64,000 nt of DNA, from positions 104,037 through 168,036 of the forward strand of contig CASDXG010000079.1 of assembly GCA_949285025.1 (NCBI GenBank). Direction: 5' to 3'. Shown here piece by piece: positions 10,077 to 18,579 of the stretch. A program made the translations under genes and the position numbers. The notes below the pieces were generated by a model. It had not been told where the DNA came from. It worked only from the letters and a program-made list of their open reading frames with translations, and made no database searches. Every line of letters starts with the position of its first letter. Position 1 is the stretch's first letter. This DNA comes from an uncultured Bacteroides sp. Its GTDB lineage: Bacteria; Bacteroidota; Bacteroidia; Bacteroidales; Bacteroidaceae.

Positions 10077-12167
10077 ATGATTATGAAACAAGTTTTATTA
10101 TGTGATCGAATTTTTCTTTTATTGAGTGCTTTTGTACTGTTTATTTCTCCTTTGTATGCTCAGCAAGGAACGAACCGATATATTCCGGAAGGACGCATGC
10201 AGCAGCCGGAACGTGGCTTATGTTGGCCGGAAGGACAGGTTATCCCTCATTTTTCCACTCCTTCATCTCTATTAGACGGCTTGGATATGGATAAAGCGGA
10301 ATTGCCGGATGAGGAGAGAGTGATGTTTACTTCTTTGCAGGGATTGGTCAACAAGGAGAAACCCCGTATGTTTCTCTTTGAAAGAGCTCAGGAGGGAAAA
10401 TATAAATGGGCGGAGATTTTGAATCTTTCAATCAAAGAGATTTCCGGAGAGAATCGTTTTGACTTGGTAAAGAAATATCGGGAAGTCCTAAAAGGAGTTG
10501 TGCTGTATGACCCGCAGAAAAATATTCATTATGCTAATTTGGCTTCGACTATTGCCGGATTGGATAATTTGCTTCCGGTAACTGCTCGGATTTATGAGCA
10601 GTTGAAGCAGGCGCAGATAGATTTGCCGGTGGTGATTGATTTGACAAAACTTCACTACACTCGTACGACAGAAATATACGATTATTTATATGCGCATTAT
10701 TGGAACCGGTGTACACATCGTTTGATTGTGAGTCAGCCGCCGATGCGTGGTTATGTGAGAGATTTGGCTGTGGCGGCAGGTTGTGCTGTCGTTTGGTTGG
10801 ATGCCCGTGAATGGAGTGAGAATATAGTTTTGCGTAAATTCCTGAAAACAATGTGTCCCGGTAACAGTATTGTAACCGGTTGGTTCCCGGAAGAACGTTC
10901 CGGAGTGGGGATGACTGCAGAATATGGGTTGTCGACCATTCCATCTGATTTTTATGAAAATGCTACGGTTTATGGAGGCCTGTCTCATTTGATTTCTTAT
11001 CCGGCTGTGCCGAAAAAACCGGAACTTGAGAATAAAATTTATCTGGCAATCTTTTTGAGTGACGGAGATAACGTGCAGTATTGTCAGCATGCGATGTCGC
11101 AGTTATGGGATAAACAGGGGAGGGGAAATATTTCCATTAATTGGACAATCAGTCCTGCGCTTGTAGATTTCGGTCCCGGTTTGCTTAATTATTATTATGA
11201 AACGGCTACTTCAAACGATTTTTTTGCATCCGGCCCTTCCGGTTTAGGTTATGCATTGATTTATGACGCACATAATTATGTGTGGAACTCGGTATCGGGT
11301 ACGGCATTTACTCCGTATGCAAAACTTACGCAGCGTTATCTGGAGAAAAGCGGATTAAGGGTTATTACTGTATGGGATGAGGTAAATGATGAGCAACGTA
11401 GTGCGTATGCCCGTAATTGCAGATATTTGTATGGCGTGACATTGCAGGATTGGGAAAAGCATCCTTATAAACTTTCACCGAAAGTACAGGATGGCAGATT
11501 GGGCTTTTTACCGAATCTGCCTTGTTATGCCAGTGGAACCGATGTGATTTATTCGTTTTGGAAGGATACGATTGCCCGTTTTGACGGCTCGGCACCGTTG
11601 TTCCTTTCAGCACAAGGCGAATCATGGAAGATGGGACCTGATAATATTGTGGCATTGAAAAAGCAACTGGAAGAACTTTCACCGGGAAATATTGTGATTT
11701 GTCGAGGTGATCATTTTTTTAGCCTTTATAATGAAGCGCATCATTTGCCTTTTAATTTGACGCTTTCTTCGGAAATGGAAATAAAGACTTCTCCAGCCAA
11801 AACTTCTGCGGATTTAGTCGCAGACGGCTCGCCGAGTGGAAAACATCTGTGGATATCATCAGAAAAGGACGGGAAGGCATGGCTGCTGTTCGATTTTAAA
11901 GAACCATATCTTATCAATCGTTATGTAGTGCGTCATGCCGAAAATGCCGGATTGCCGGAACGTTTGAATACCAGATCGTTTATTATGGAAGCAAGTATTG
12001 ACGGGAAAAGTTGGATTCAGGTAGATATGCAGTCCGAAAACACTTTTGCGGTGACTGATGTCGATATTACTCCGATTAGGGCACGTTATGTCCGTTTGAT
12101 AATCACAGATGCGGGGGAAGATAAGATTGCCCGCATAGGAGATGTGGAGATTTATGGAAGTAAATAG
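10077..12167 (+). CDS. Secreted GxGYxYP-type protein with F5/8C-like domain
   Basis: A 696-residue exported protein. A signal peptide is visible (hydrophobic core, cleavage likely after SPLYA near residue 28). The central part (about 60-520) resembles the GxGYxYP family, thought to be glycosidases: FLSDGDNVQY, then FASGPSGLGYALI, the place of the family signature, though here Ala-Leu-Ile stands where Tyr-Pro would be expected. The last 140 residues (about 555-696) have a discoidin/F5/8C or CBM32-like pattern (YLINRYVVRHAE, RSFIMEASIDGKSW, ARYVRLII, IGDVEIYG), suggesting carbohydrate binding. It is a lone gene, divergent from the TonB receptor. No enzyme activity can be claimed. Confidence 0.7.
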   Translation: MIMKQVLLCDRIFLLLSAFVLFISPLYAQQGTNRYIPEGRMQQPERGLCWPEGQVIPHFSTPSSLLDGLDMDKAELPDEERVMFTSLQGLVNKEKPRMFLFERAQEGKYKWAEILNLSIKEISGENRFDLVKKYREVLKGVVLYDPQKNIHYANLASTIAGLDNLLPVTARIYEQLKQAQIDLPVVIDLTKLHYTRTTEIYDYLYAHYWNRCTHRLIVSQPPMRGYVRDLAVAAGCAVVWLDAREWSENIVLRKFLKTMCPGNSIVTGWFPEERSGVGMTAEYGLSTIPSDFYENATVYGGLSHLISYPAVPKKPELENKIYLAIFLSDGDNVQYCQHAMSQLWDKQGRGNISINWTISPALVDFGPGLLNYYYETATSNDFFASGPSGLGYALIYDAHNYVWNSVSGTAFTPYAKLTQRYLEKSGLRVITVWDEVNDEQRSAYARNCRYLYGVTLQDWEKHPYKLSPKVQDGRLGFLPNLPCYASGTDVIYSFWKDTIARFDGSAPLFLSAQGESWKMGPDNIVALKKQLEELSPGNIVICRGDHFFSLYNEAHHLPFNLTLSSEMEIKTSPAKTSADLVADGSPSGKHLWISSEKDGKAWLLFDFKEPYLINRYVVRHAENAGLPERLNTRSFIMEASIDGKSWIQVDMQSENTFAVTDVDITPIRARYVRLIITDAGEDKIARIGDVEIYGSK

Positions 12168-12219
12168 CCGGTGAATTTTGAAATTCGCGGTTTAATATAT
12201 CTGTGGGGGACTGATATAT

Positions 12220-12769
12220 CTGACCATTGAGATGTAGAATCACAGAGAGTTGTTCGAGAAGAACTTTGCGGACACCTATTCCATCGTGAAGTGAAAACTG
12301 GCCATCAAGATGGGAAACGAGACGATACATGACTGAATTTTCGGCAATTGGATGATCCTTTTGACCACGTTTCGCACGTTGGAAACCGTACTGGATGTGC
12401 GGTTTAACTATACTGACCTGTTCGATACCGCATCCGCTACCTGAAAAGTTTCCGCCTGTTAGCGGTCAAGGAAAAAATCGAGTTCATGGAGGCACGGCCC
12501 ATTTTTTATCTGAATATGGCAGCCGTGACCTTCCTGTTCAACAGTCGTAACCAGAACGTCACGGCCAACTCCTCCAACTGCTCAACCATTATGTTCTACT
12601 TGAAATCCCATCCGTCGTTTCTTGGCCTGAAATGTTGTCCAATGGCTTGCCAGATTACACGATAGAGGTGTCAGGCGGCGAACAGGTCAGGAAAGTCAAG
12701 GTCAACCGTCTGAAAGCATTATGTTTCGATTATTTACAACTGAAAGAAAACTTCGGGCTTGATATTTAA
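12220..12769 (+). pseudogene. Decayed gene of unidentified family
   Basis: A reading frame broken into three frames with internal stops. Pieces in order: frame at 12220 with FEKNFADTYSIV, KLAIKMGNETIHD and NWMILLTTFRTLETVLDV; a shift near 12430 into IRYLKSFRLLAVKEKIEF and ARPIFYLNMAAVTFLFN; another shift near 12565 into LLQLLNHYVLLEIPSVVSWP ... VNRLKALCFDYLQL, ending TAA at 12767-12769. Two of the early stops are TGA where a TGG tryptophan codon would keep the frame, pointing to point-mutation decay. I do not recognise the family. It lies beside a broken integrase, so it is probably cargo of a lost mobile element. Confidence 0.55.
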
Positions 12770-12811
12770 ACGGAAATAGTCCAAGAGGAAATGGATTTAG
12801 CAAATGAGGTT

Positions 12812-13087
12812 TCATGAAACTAAACAGTTCATTAATTCGATTACTTCCTTGACATCCTATGAAGTAACATTCGTTTGGTTCAACCGGTCTGTGTATTGTT
12901 TGATGAGCATGGCACAATATTCGTTGACCACAGGGTCAGTCAATTCGCCATTATTTGCAATATGCTCCGCATCAATGATTTTATCCGTTTTGATGTAACC
13001 CGGTTTGCGATTGTGAACCACTCGTATATATACGGAGTAAAGCCCATCTGTTCTTGGTTTTCTGACCATTGCTTTTAATGCCATCAT
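12812..13087 (-). pseudogene. Broken tyrosine recombinase, N-terminal part only
   Basis: The open part (76 codons from the ATG at 13087 to a TAG at 12857-12859) contains KAMVRKPRTDGLYSVYIRVV and GYIKTDKIID, which match the arm-type DNA-binding N-terminus of the Bacteroides integrases used by conjugative and mobilizable elements. After the stop the frame still reads DVKEVIELM, as expected for the start of the core-binding region, before another stop at 12812. The catalytic domain with its R-H-R-Y residues is absent, where a whole protein would be near 400 residues. It cannot be functional. Confidence 0.65.
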
Positions 13088-13215
13088 AATCAATACTTTT
13101 AGGTTGTTGAATCGTGGAGTAAGCAATAGGGGCTTGGGGTGTAAGCCAAGAGTAAGCAAATACGCTCATTTGGTTCGGTTAATGCGATCAAGTGAACGAA
13201 CCTCCTTAATGCAAC

Positions 13216-13257
13216 TCAGGCTGTAATCACCGCGTAAATCGGTAGATTACAGCCTGA
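13216..13257. repeat. 13-bp perfect inverted repeat
   Basis: TCAGGCTGTAATC (13216-13228) and GATTACAGCCTGA (13245-13257) are perfect inverted copies around a 16-nt spacer that holds a further ACCG/CGGT pair. It lies just past the ppdK stop. No T-run follows on either strand, so it is not a textbook terminator, but it may still end or stabilise the ppdK transcript, or be a relic of the decayed element. Confidence 0.6.
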
Positions 13258-13297
13258 TACAAATCTTAATTGCTATTCTGTCTGAGGGCTTCTAATC

Positions 13298-16024
13298 TTA
13301 GAGAGTGTCCTCTACAGCAGCCTGCGCCGCCGCGAGTCTGGCTATAGGAACTCGGAAGGGTGAGCAGGACACGTAATCTAATCCTACACGGTGACAGAAT
13401 TTTACGGATGAAGGTTCTCCACCATGTTCACCGCATATGCCACACTTTAAATCCGGTCGAACGGAACGTCCTTTTTCTACAGCCATTTGAATAAGCTGAC
13501 CTACTCCGTTTTGATCAAGAACTTGGAACGGATCTACTTTCAGTATTTTCTTCTCTAGATAAACAGGTAGGAATGAAGCGATATCATCGCGCGAATAGCC
13601 GAATGTCATCTGAGTGAGGTCGTTTGTTCCGAATGAGAAGTATTCGGCACGTGATGCGATTCGATTGGCTGTTAACGCTGCGCGAGGTATTTCTATCATG
13701 GTACCTACTTTGTAAGGAATTTCTATGCCTTCTTCTTTGAACAGTTCCTCGACCGTAGAACGGATGATTTTTTCCTGTGCTTCGAATTCGTATAAAATAC
13801 CGGTGAGCGGAACCATGATTTCGGGGAAAGGATTGTATCCTTCTTTTTTCAGTTCTATGGCAGCTCCCATGATGGCACGCGTTTGCATTTCTGTAATTTC
13901 GGGATATGTGTTGCCCAGTCTGCATCCTCTGTGCCCTAACATCGGATTATGTTCGCAAAGGCTTTCCACGCGCTGACGGATGTAACTAACCGTTACGCCC
14001 ATTGCTTCTGCCATTTCTTCCTGTCCTTTCTGGTCATGCGGGACGAATTCATGCAAAGGCGGATCTAGTAGTCTGATATTCACCGGGCATCCGTCCATAG
14101 CTTTGAATATGCCTTTGAAATCGGCTTTCTGGAAGGGAAGTAATTTTGCGAGAGCCTTTTTTCGGCCTTCCACATCAGGGGCGAGAATCATTTCGCGCAT
14201 GGCGATGATTTTTTGATTCTCAAAGAACATGTGTTCCGTCCGGCAAAGACCGATTCCTACAGCACCGAACTTGCGGGCAACTTCCGCATCGTGGGGAGTA
14301 TCGGCATTCGTGCGTACTTTTAGTCGTGTATATTTGTCGCACAGTTCCATCAAATGTGCGAAATCGCCTGATACTTCTGCTGCTTGGGTTGGAACTTCAC
14401 CCATATATACTTCTCCGGTGCTTCCGTTTAATGAAATAAAATCTCCTTCTTTCAGTACAACACCATCTATTTCTATCGTACGTGCTTTATAATCGATGTT
14501 AATGGCACCTGCGCCAGATACGCAACATTTCCCCATACCACGTGCTACAACTGCCGCATGCGATGTCATACCGCCACGTGCTGTTAATATCCCTTCGGCT
14601 GTAGTCATACCGGCCAGGTCTTCCGGAGATGTTTCGATACGTACCAAGATGACGCGGTGTCCATCCACATGCCATTTTGCAGCGTCTTCGGCAAAGAATA
14701 CAATTTGCCCGCATGCTGCGCCGGGTGATGCCGGGAGTCCTCTTGTGAGTATGTGAGCTTTTTTCAATGCATTCTTGTCGAATACGGGATGCAACAGTTC
14801 ATCCAGTTTGTTGGGCTCGCAACGCAATACGGCCGTTTTTTCGTCAATAATACCTTGTCTCAGCAATTCCATAGCAATGCGTACCATTGCGGCTCCCGTA
14901 CGTTTCCCGTTTCTTGTTTGCAGGAACCACAACTTTCCTTCCTGTACGGTGAATTCCATATCCTGCATATCCCGGTAGTGATTCTCCAGTTTGGTTTGGA
15001 GTGTATCAAGTTCTTTATAGATTTCCGGCATAGCTTCTTCCATAGAGGGATATTTGGCTTTACGTTCGGCTTCGGATATTCCTTGCAAAGCAGCCCATCG
15101 GCGTGAGCCTTCTTTGGTTATCTGCTGCGGAGTACGAATACCTGCTACTACATCTTCTCCTTGCGCATTAATCAGATATTCTCCATTGAAGATATCTTCT
15201 CCCGTAGCAGCATCGCGTGAGAAACAAACTCCCGTAGCAGAAGTATTTCCCATATTGCCGAATACCATTGCCTGTACGTTTACGGCGGTACCCCATTCGG
15301 CAGGAATTCCTTCCATTTTACGGTAGAGGATGGCACGTTCGTTCATCCATGAGTCGAATACAGCATAAATTGCGCCCCAAAGTTGTTCTTGTGCAGAACT
15401 CGGAAAGTCGCATCCGGTTTGTGCTTTTACGGCAGCTTTAAAGCGGATGACGAGTTCTTTTAAGTCATCAACTTCAAGCTCATTGTCCAAACGCACACCT
15501 TTGGCTTTTTTAATTTCCTCAATGATTTTTTCGAACGGGTCGATGTCTTCTTTGTTGGTAGGTTTCATGCCTAACACCACATCGCCATACATTTGGACGA
15601 AACGGCGATATGAATCCCATGCAAAACGTTCGTTCCCGGTTTTTTTTGCCAGACCAACAACCACTTCATCGTTTAATCCTAAATTCAGAATGGTATCCAT
15701 CATACCGGGCATCGAAGCCCTTGCTCCGGAACGTACAGATACCAATAGCGGATTTTCTACATCTCCGAACTTCGATTTCATGAGTTCTTCTATCCCGTGA
15801 ACTGCTTTTTTTACATCTTCTTTCAGCAGGTCGGTAATAGCATCTTTACCTTTTTCAAAATATTCGTTACACACTTCAGTGGTTATGGTGAAACCCGGAG
15901 GAACCGGTACCCCAATCAGATTCATTTCCGCTAAGTTGGCCCCTTTACCGCCCAACAGGTTTCGCATATCGGCTTTGCCTTCGGCATGTCCGTTTCCGAA
16001 TGTATAAATTCTTTTTGTTCCCAT
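13298..16024 (-). CDS. ppdK: Pyruvate, phosphate dikinase
   Basis: Interconverts pyruvate, ATP and phosphate with PEP, AMP and PPi; in anaerobes of this group it works in glycolysis or gluconeogenesis. The 908-residue length is standard. Domains in order: ATP-grasp nucleotide-binding part (about 1-340, starting near NLLGGKGANLAEM), phosphohistidine domain with the catalytic His489 in GGMTSHAAVVARG, and the PEP/pyruvate barrel ending with CGICGEHGGEPSS (catalytic Cys near 861-864). It is a single-gene unit: a good promoter lies upstream and the downstream side is the mobile-element scar. Confidence 0.96.
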   Translation of the reverse strand: MGTKRIYTFGNGHAEGKADMRNLLGGKGANLAEMNLIGVPVPPGFTITTEVCNEYFEKGKDAITDLLKEDVKKAVHGIEELMKSKFGDVENPLLVSVRSGARASMPGMMDTILNLGLNDEVVVGLAKKTGNERFAWDSYRRFVQMYGDVVLGMKPTNKEDIDPFEKIIEEIKKAKGVRLDNELEVDDLKELVIRFKAAVKAQTGCDFPSSAQEQLWGAIYAVFDSWMNERAILYRKMEGIPAEWGTAVNVQAMVFGNMGNTSATGVCFSRDAATGEDIFNGEYLINAQGEDVVAGIRTPQQITKEGSRRWAALQGISEAERKAKYPSMEEAMPEIYKELDTLQTKLENHYRDMQDMEFTVQEGKLWFLQTRNGKRTGAAMVRIAMELLRQGIIDEKTAVLRCEPNKLDELLHPVFDKNALKKAHILTRGLPASPGAACGQIVFFAEDAAKWHVDGHRVILVRIETSPEDLAGMTTAEGILTARGGMTSHAAVVARGMGKCCVSGAGAINIDYKARTIEIDGVVLKEGDFISLNGSTGEVYMGEVPTQAAEVSGDFAHLMELCDKYTRLKVRTNADTPHDAEVARKFGAVGIGLCRTEHMFFENQKIIAMREMILAPDVEGRKKALAKLLPFQKADFKGIFKAMDGCPVNIRLLDPPLHEFVPHDQKGQEEMAEAMGVTVSYIRQRVESLCEHNPMLGHRGCRLGNTYPEITEMQTRAIMGAAIELKKEGYNPFPEIMVPLTGILYEFEAQEKIIRSTVEELFKEEGIEIPYKVGTMIEIPRAALTANRIASRAEYFSFGTNDLTQMTFGYSRDDIASFLPVYLEKKILKVDPFQVLDQNGVGQLIQMAVEKGRSVRPDLKCGICGEHGGEPSSVKFCHRVGLDYVSCSPFRVPIARLAAAQAAVEDTL

Positions 16025-16063
16025 GTTATGAGAGATTTATAGGTTAAATATTAATCGTTTTTG

Positions 16064-16094
16064 CAAAACTATATATATTTCATTAATATCCAAA
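16064..16094 (-). promoter_or_regulatory. Promoter of ppdK
   Basis: On the minus strand, TTTG (complement of 16091-16094) is followed after 19 nt by TAGTTTTG (complement of 16064-16071). This matches both parts of the Bacteroidota sigma-ABfr promoter at its normal spacing. Transcription would start near 16057, about 33 nt before the ATG. Confidence 0.75.
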
Positions 16095-16186
16095 TTTTAA
16101 ACCGCTGTTTTTTCTCTGTTTTGCTATATCGACATATCAAATGAAGTTATTTCAAGAAACCTGATGAACTTTTCGAAAAATATGCG

Positions 16187-16194
16187 TATTTTTG
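16187..16194 (+). promoter_or_regulatory. Probable -7 box before rlmD
   Basis: TATTTTTG fits TAnnTTTG; start near 16201, about 20 nt before the GTG start of rlmD. No TTTG at the usual -33 spacing. Confidence 0.5.
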
Positions 16195-16220
16195 TCCCAA
16201 ATTGGTTTTATTGAAAAGTT

Positions 16221-17639
16221 GTGTCAAGAAAAAAGAAAGAACTTCCTTTATTGGAAAATATAACGATTACCGATATCGCTGCGGAGGGTAAGGCTATTGC
16301 AAAAGTGGATAATCTAGTGATTTTTGTACCTTATGTTGTTCCGGGTGACGTTGTTGATCTTCAGTTAACGCGTAAGAAGAATAATTATGCCGAAGCGGTG
16401 GCTGTAAATATTCGCGAGAAATCTCCAAAGCGTGTTATTCCTTTTTGTAAGCATTATGGCGTGTGTGGGGGATGTAAATGGCAATGTCTGGCATACGGGG
16501 AGCAGATTCGTTACAAACAGAAGCAGGTATTTGATAGCCTGACCCGCATAGGGAAAGTGGAACTTCCGGAGTTTCGCCCTATTTTAGGCTCGGAGAAAAC
16601 ACGTTTTTATCGCAACAAATTAGAATTTACTTTTTCCGATAAACGTTGGTTGACTTCGGAGGAAATCAAACAGGAAGTAGTATATACGCAGATGAATGCT
16701 GTTGGCTTTCATATACCGGGCGCGTTTGATAAGGTCTTGGCTATTGACGAGTGTTGGTTGCAAGACGATATTTCAAATCGTATACGCAACACTGTGCGCG
16801 ATTATGCTTATGAGCACGGATATAAGTTCTTCAATCTTCGTACGCAAGAAGGAATGTTGCGCAATATGATGATACGCACATCTTCGACGGGGGAACTGAT
16901 GGTCTTATTGCAGTGTAAGATAAACAATGAGGCAGAAAGAGAAGAAATGATGCGGTTGTTGGCTTTTGTTGGGGATAAATTTCCCGAGATTTCCTCGTTA
17001 TTATATGTGGAGAACAGCAAATGTAACGATACGATAGGTGATTTGCCTGTAAATGTTTTCAAAGGAACCGACCATATCTATGAAGAAATGGAAGGACTGC
17101 GTTTTAAAATCGGTGCGAAATCGTTTTATCAGACCAATTCCGAACAAGCATGTCAATTATATAGAGTAGCCCGCGAATTTGCAGGATTGACGGGAAATGA
17201 ACTGGTGTACGATTTATATACCGGTACAGGAACGATTGCTAATTTCGTATCCCGGCAGGCACGGAAAGTGATAGGAATCGAATATGTGCCTGAGGCAATA
17301 GAGGATGCAAAGGTTAATTCTGCTATAAACGGCATAGAAAATACATTGTTTTATGCCGGAGATATGAAGGATATTCTCACGCAAGAATTTATAAATGAGC
17401 ACGGGCGTCCTGATGTCATTATCACCGATCCTCCACGCGCAGGCATGCATAAGGATGTGGTCGAAACGATTCTTTTTGCCGGTCCCCGACGTATTGTATA
17501 TGTGAGTTGCAACCCTGCTACACAAGCCCGCGATTTGCAGTTGCTTGATGTCAAGTATAAAGTGACGGCAGTACAGCCTGTGGATATGTTTCCACATACG
17601 CATCATGTAGAGAATGTGGTTTTGCTTGAAAGAAGATAA
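16221..17639 (+). CDS. rlmD: 23S rRNA (uracil-C5)-methyltransferase, RlmD/RumA type
   Basis: Transfers a methyl group from SAM to a uracil C5 in 23S rRNA (or tRNA; RlmD and TrmA-like members are hard to separate by eye). The 472-residue protein has a TRAM RNA-binding domain (about 5-65), a [4Fe-4S] site (Cys76, Cys82, Cys85 in the CKHYGVCGGCKW segment, Cys178), and a Rossmann methyltransferase domain with YDLYTGTGTIANF, TDPPRAGMH and the nucleophile Cys430 in VSCNPATQARD. It starts with GTG at 16221, fitting the promoter box 27 nt upstream. The following synthase gene begins 16 nt after the stop. Confidence 0.9.
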   Translation: MSRKKKELPLLENITITDIAAEGKAIAKVDNLVIFVPYVVPGDVVDLQLTRKKNNYAEAVAVNIREKSPKRVIPFCKHYGVCGGCKWQCLAYGEQIRYKQKQVFDSLTRIGKVELPEFRPILGSEKTRFYRNKLEFTFSDKRWLTSEEIKQEVVYTQMNAVGFHIPGAFDKVLAIDECWLQDDISNRIRNTVRDYAYEHGYKFFNLRTQEGMLRNMMIRTSSTGELMVLLQCKINNEAEREEMMRLLAFVGDKFPEISSLLYVENSKCNDTIGDLPVNVFKGTDHIYEEMEGLRFKIGAKSFYQTNSEQACQLYRVAREFAGLTGNELVYDLYTGTGTIANFVSRQARKVIGIEYVPEAIEDAKVNSAINGIENTLFYAGDMKDILTQEFINEHGRPDVIITDPPRAGMHKDVVETILFAGPRRIVYVSCNPATQARDLQLLDVKYKVTAVQPVDMFPHTHHVENVVLLERR

Positions 17640-17655
17640 TCTGTTCCGAAAAACA

Positions 17656-18579
17656 ATGAATATGAAAAGACAGCATACAAAAGGACGTTCTCATATGCGC
17701 AGAGTTGCCCAATATACGGTGTTTCATGTAAACGAACCTGCCGAACTTATGACTTTCCTGATGCAGAAAATGGCCGGAATCAGCCGTACCCGTGTAAAAG
17801 CATTGCTTACAAATAGGGTAGTGCTGGTTGATAATAATATACAGACTCAGTACAATTATCCGTTGCTTCCGGGAATGGAAGTGCATATCAGCAAGGAGAA
17901 AAACAATCATGAGTTTCGTAATCCCATGCTGAAAATTTTATATGAGGATGCATATATCATTGTTGTGGAGAAAAAAGAAGGTCTTCTTTCTGTTGCAACC
18001 GAAAAGCAAAAAGAACGTACGGCACAACATATTCTCAATGAATATGTGAAACGTCAGCATCGCAGCAACCGGATTTTTGTTGTTCATCGGCTGGATCGCG
18101 AAACATCCGGCATTATGATGTATGCTAAAGATGAACAGACGCAGCATACTTTGCGCGATAACTGGCATGACATTGTGTACGACCGGCGTTATGTGGCAGT
18201 TGTTGCGGGCTCTATGGAGAAGGATGAAGATACGGTATCTTCATGGCTTACCGACAGGAAACTGTATGTTAGTTCTTCTGATGTAGATGATGGAGGGAAA
18301 TTTTCTGTGACACATTATCGTACAATTAAGCGTGCCAACGGTTATTCCTTGGTTGAGCTTCAGTTGGAAACAGGGCGGAAGAATCAGATACGTGCCCATA
18401 TGCAGACGTTGGGTCATCCCGTTATTGGGGATATACGTTATGGGTGCGAAGCCAATTCGTTAGGCCGGCTTGCACTGCATGCGTTTAAGTTGTGCTTCTA
18501 TCATCCGATTACACACGAGAAGATGGTTTTTGAAACCCCTTATCCTTCTGTATTTAAATCGTTGTTTATGAAACGTTAA
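17656..18579 (+). CDS. RluA-family rRNA/tRNA pseudouridine synthase
   Basis: Converts uridine to pseudouridine in structured RNA. The 307-residue protein has an S4-like N-terminal part (about 25-80: SRTRVKALLTNRVVLVD) and the RluA catalytic domain, with HRLDRETSG carrying the catalytic Asp and GRKNQIRAHMQTLGHPVIGD near the C-terminus. The exact RNA target (RluC/RluD type) is not readable. I start it at ATG 17656 rather than the in-frame ATG at 17614, since the latter overlaps rlmD and adds unconserved residues; 17662 is also possible. It is co-transcribed with rlmD, making a two-gene RNA modification unit, and its stop overlaps the convergent glycosidase by 4 nt. Confidence 0.88.
   Translation: MNMKRQHTKGRSHMRRVAQYTVFHVNEPAELMTFLMQKMAGISRTRVKALLTNRVVLVDNNIQTQYNYPLLPGMEVHISKEKNNHEFRNPMLKILYEDAYIIVVEKKEGLLSVATEKQKERTAQHILNEYVKRQHRSNRIFVVHRLDRETSGIMMYAKDEQTQHTLRDNWHDIVYDRRYVAVVAGSMEKDEDTVSSWLTDRKLYVSSSDVDDGGKFSVTHYRTIKRANGYSLVELQLETGRKNQIRAHMQTLGHPVIGDIRYGCEANSLGRLALHAFKLCFYHPITHEKMVFETPYPSVFKSLFMKR

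Noticed and set aside
12168-12190. Short hairpin (GTGAATTT with AAATTCGC) after the GxGYxYP gene
   Set aside because: The stem is imperfect, the loop very short and the following tract is only TTTAAT, so a terminator call is too weak.
12857-13159. The 100-codon minus-strand frame as an intact gene
   Set aside because: It covers only the N-terminal arm-binding part of an integrase, and homologous sequence continues beyond the stop, so it is a pseudogene.
14753-15106. Plus-strand open frame inside ppdK
   Set aside because: It is antisense to a fully conserved part of ppdK and has a low-complexity aromatic composition.
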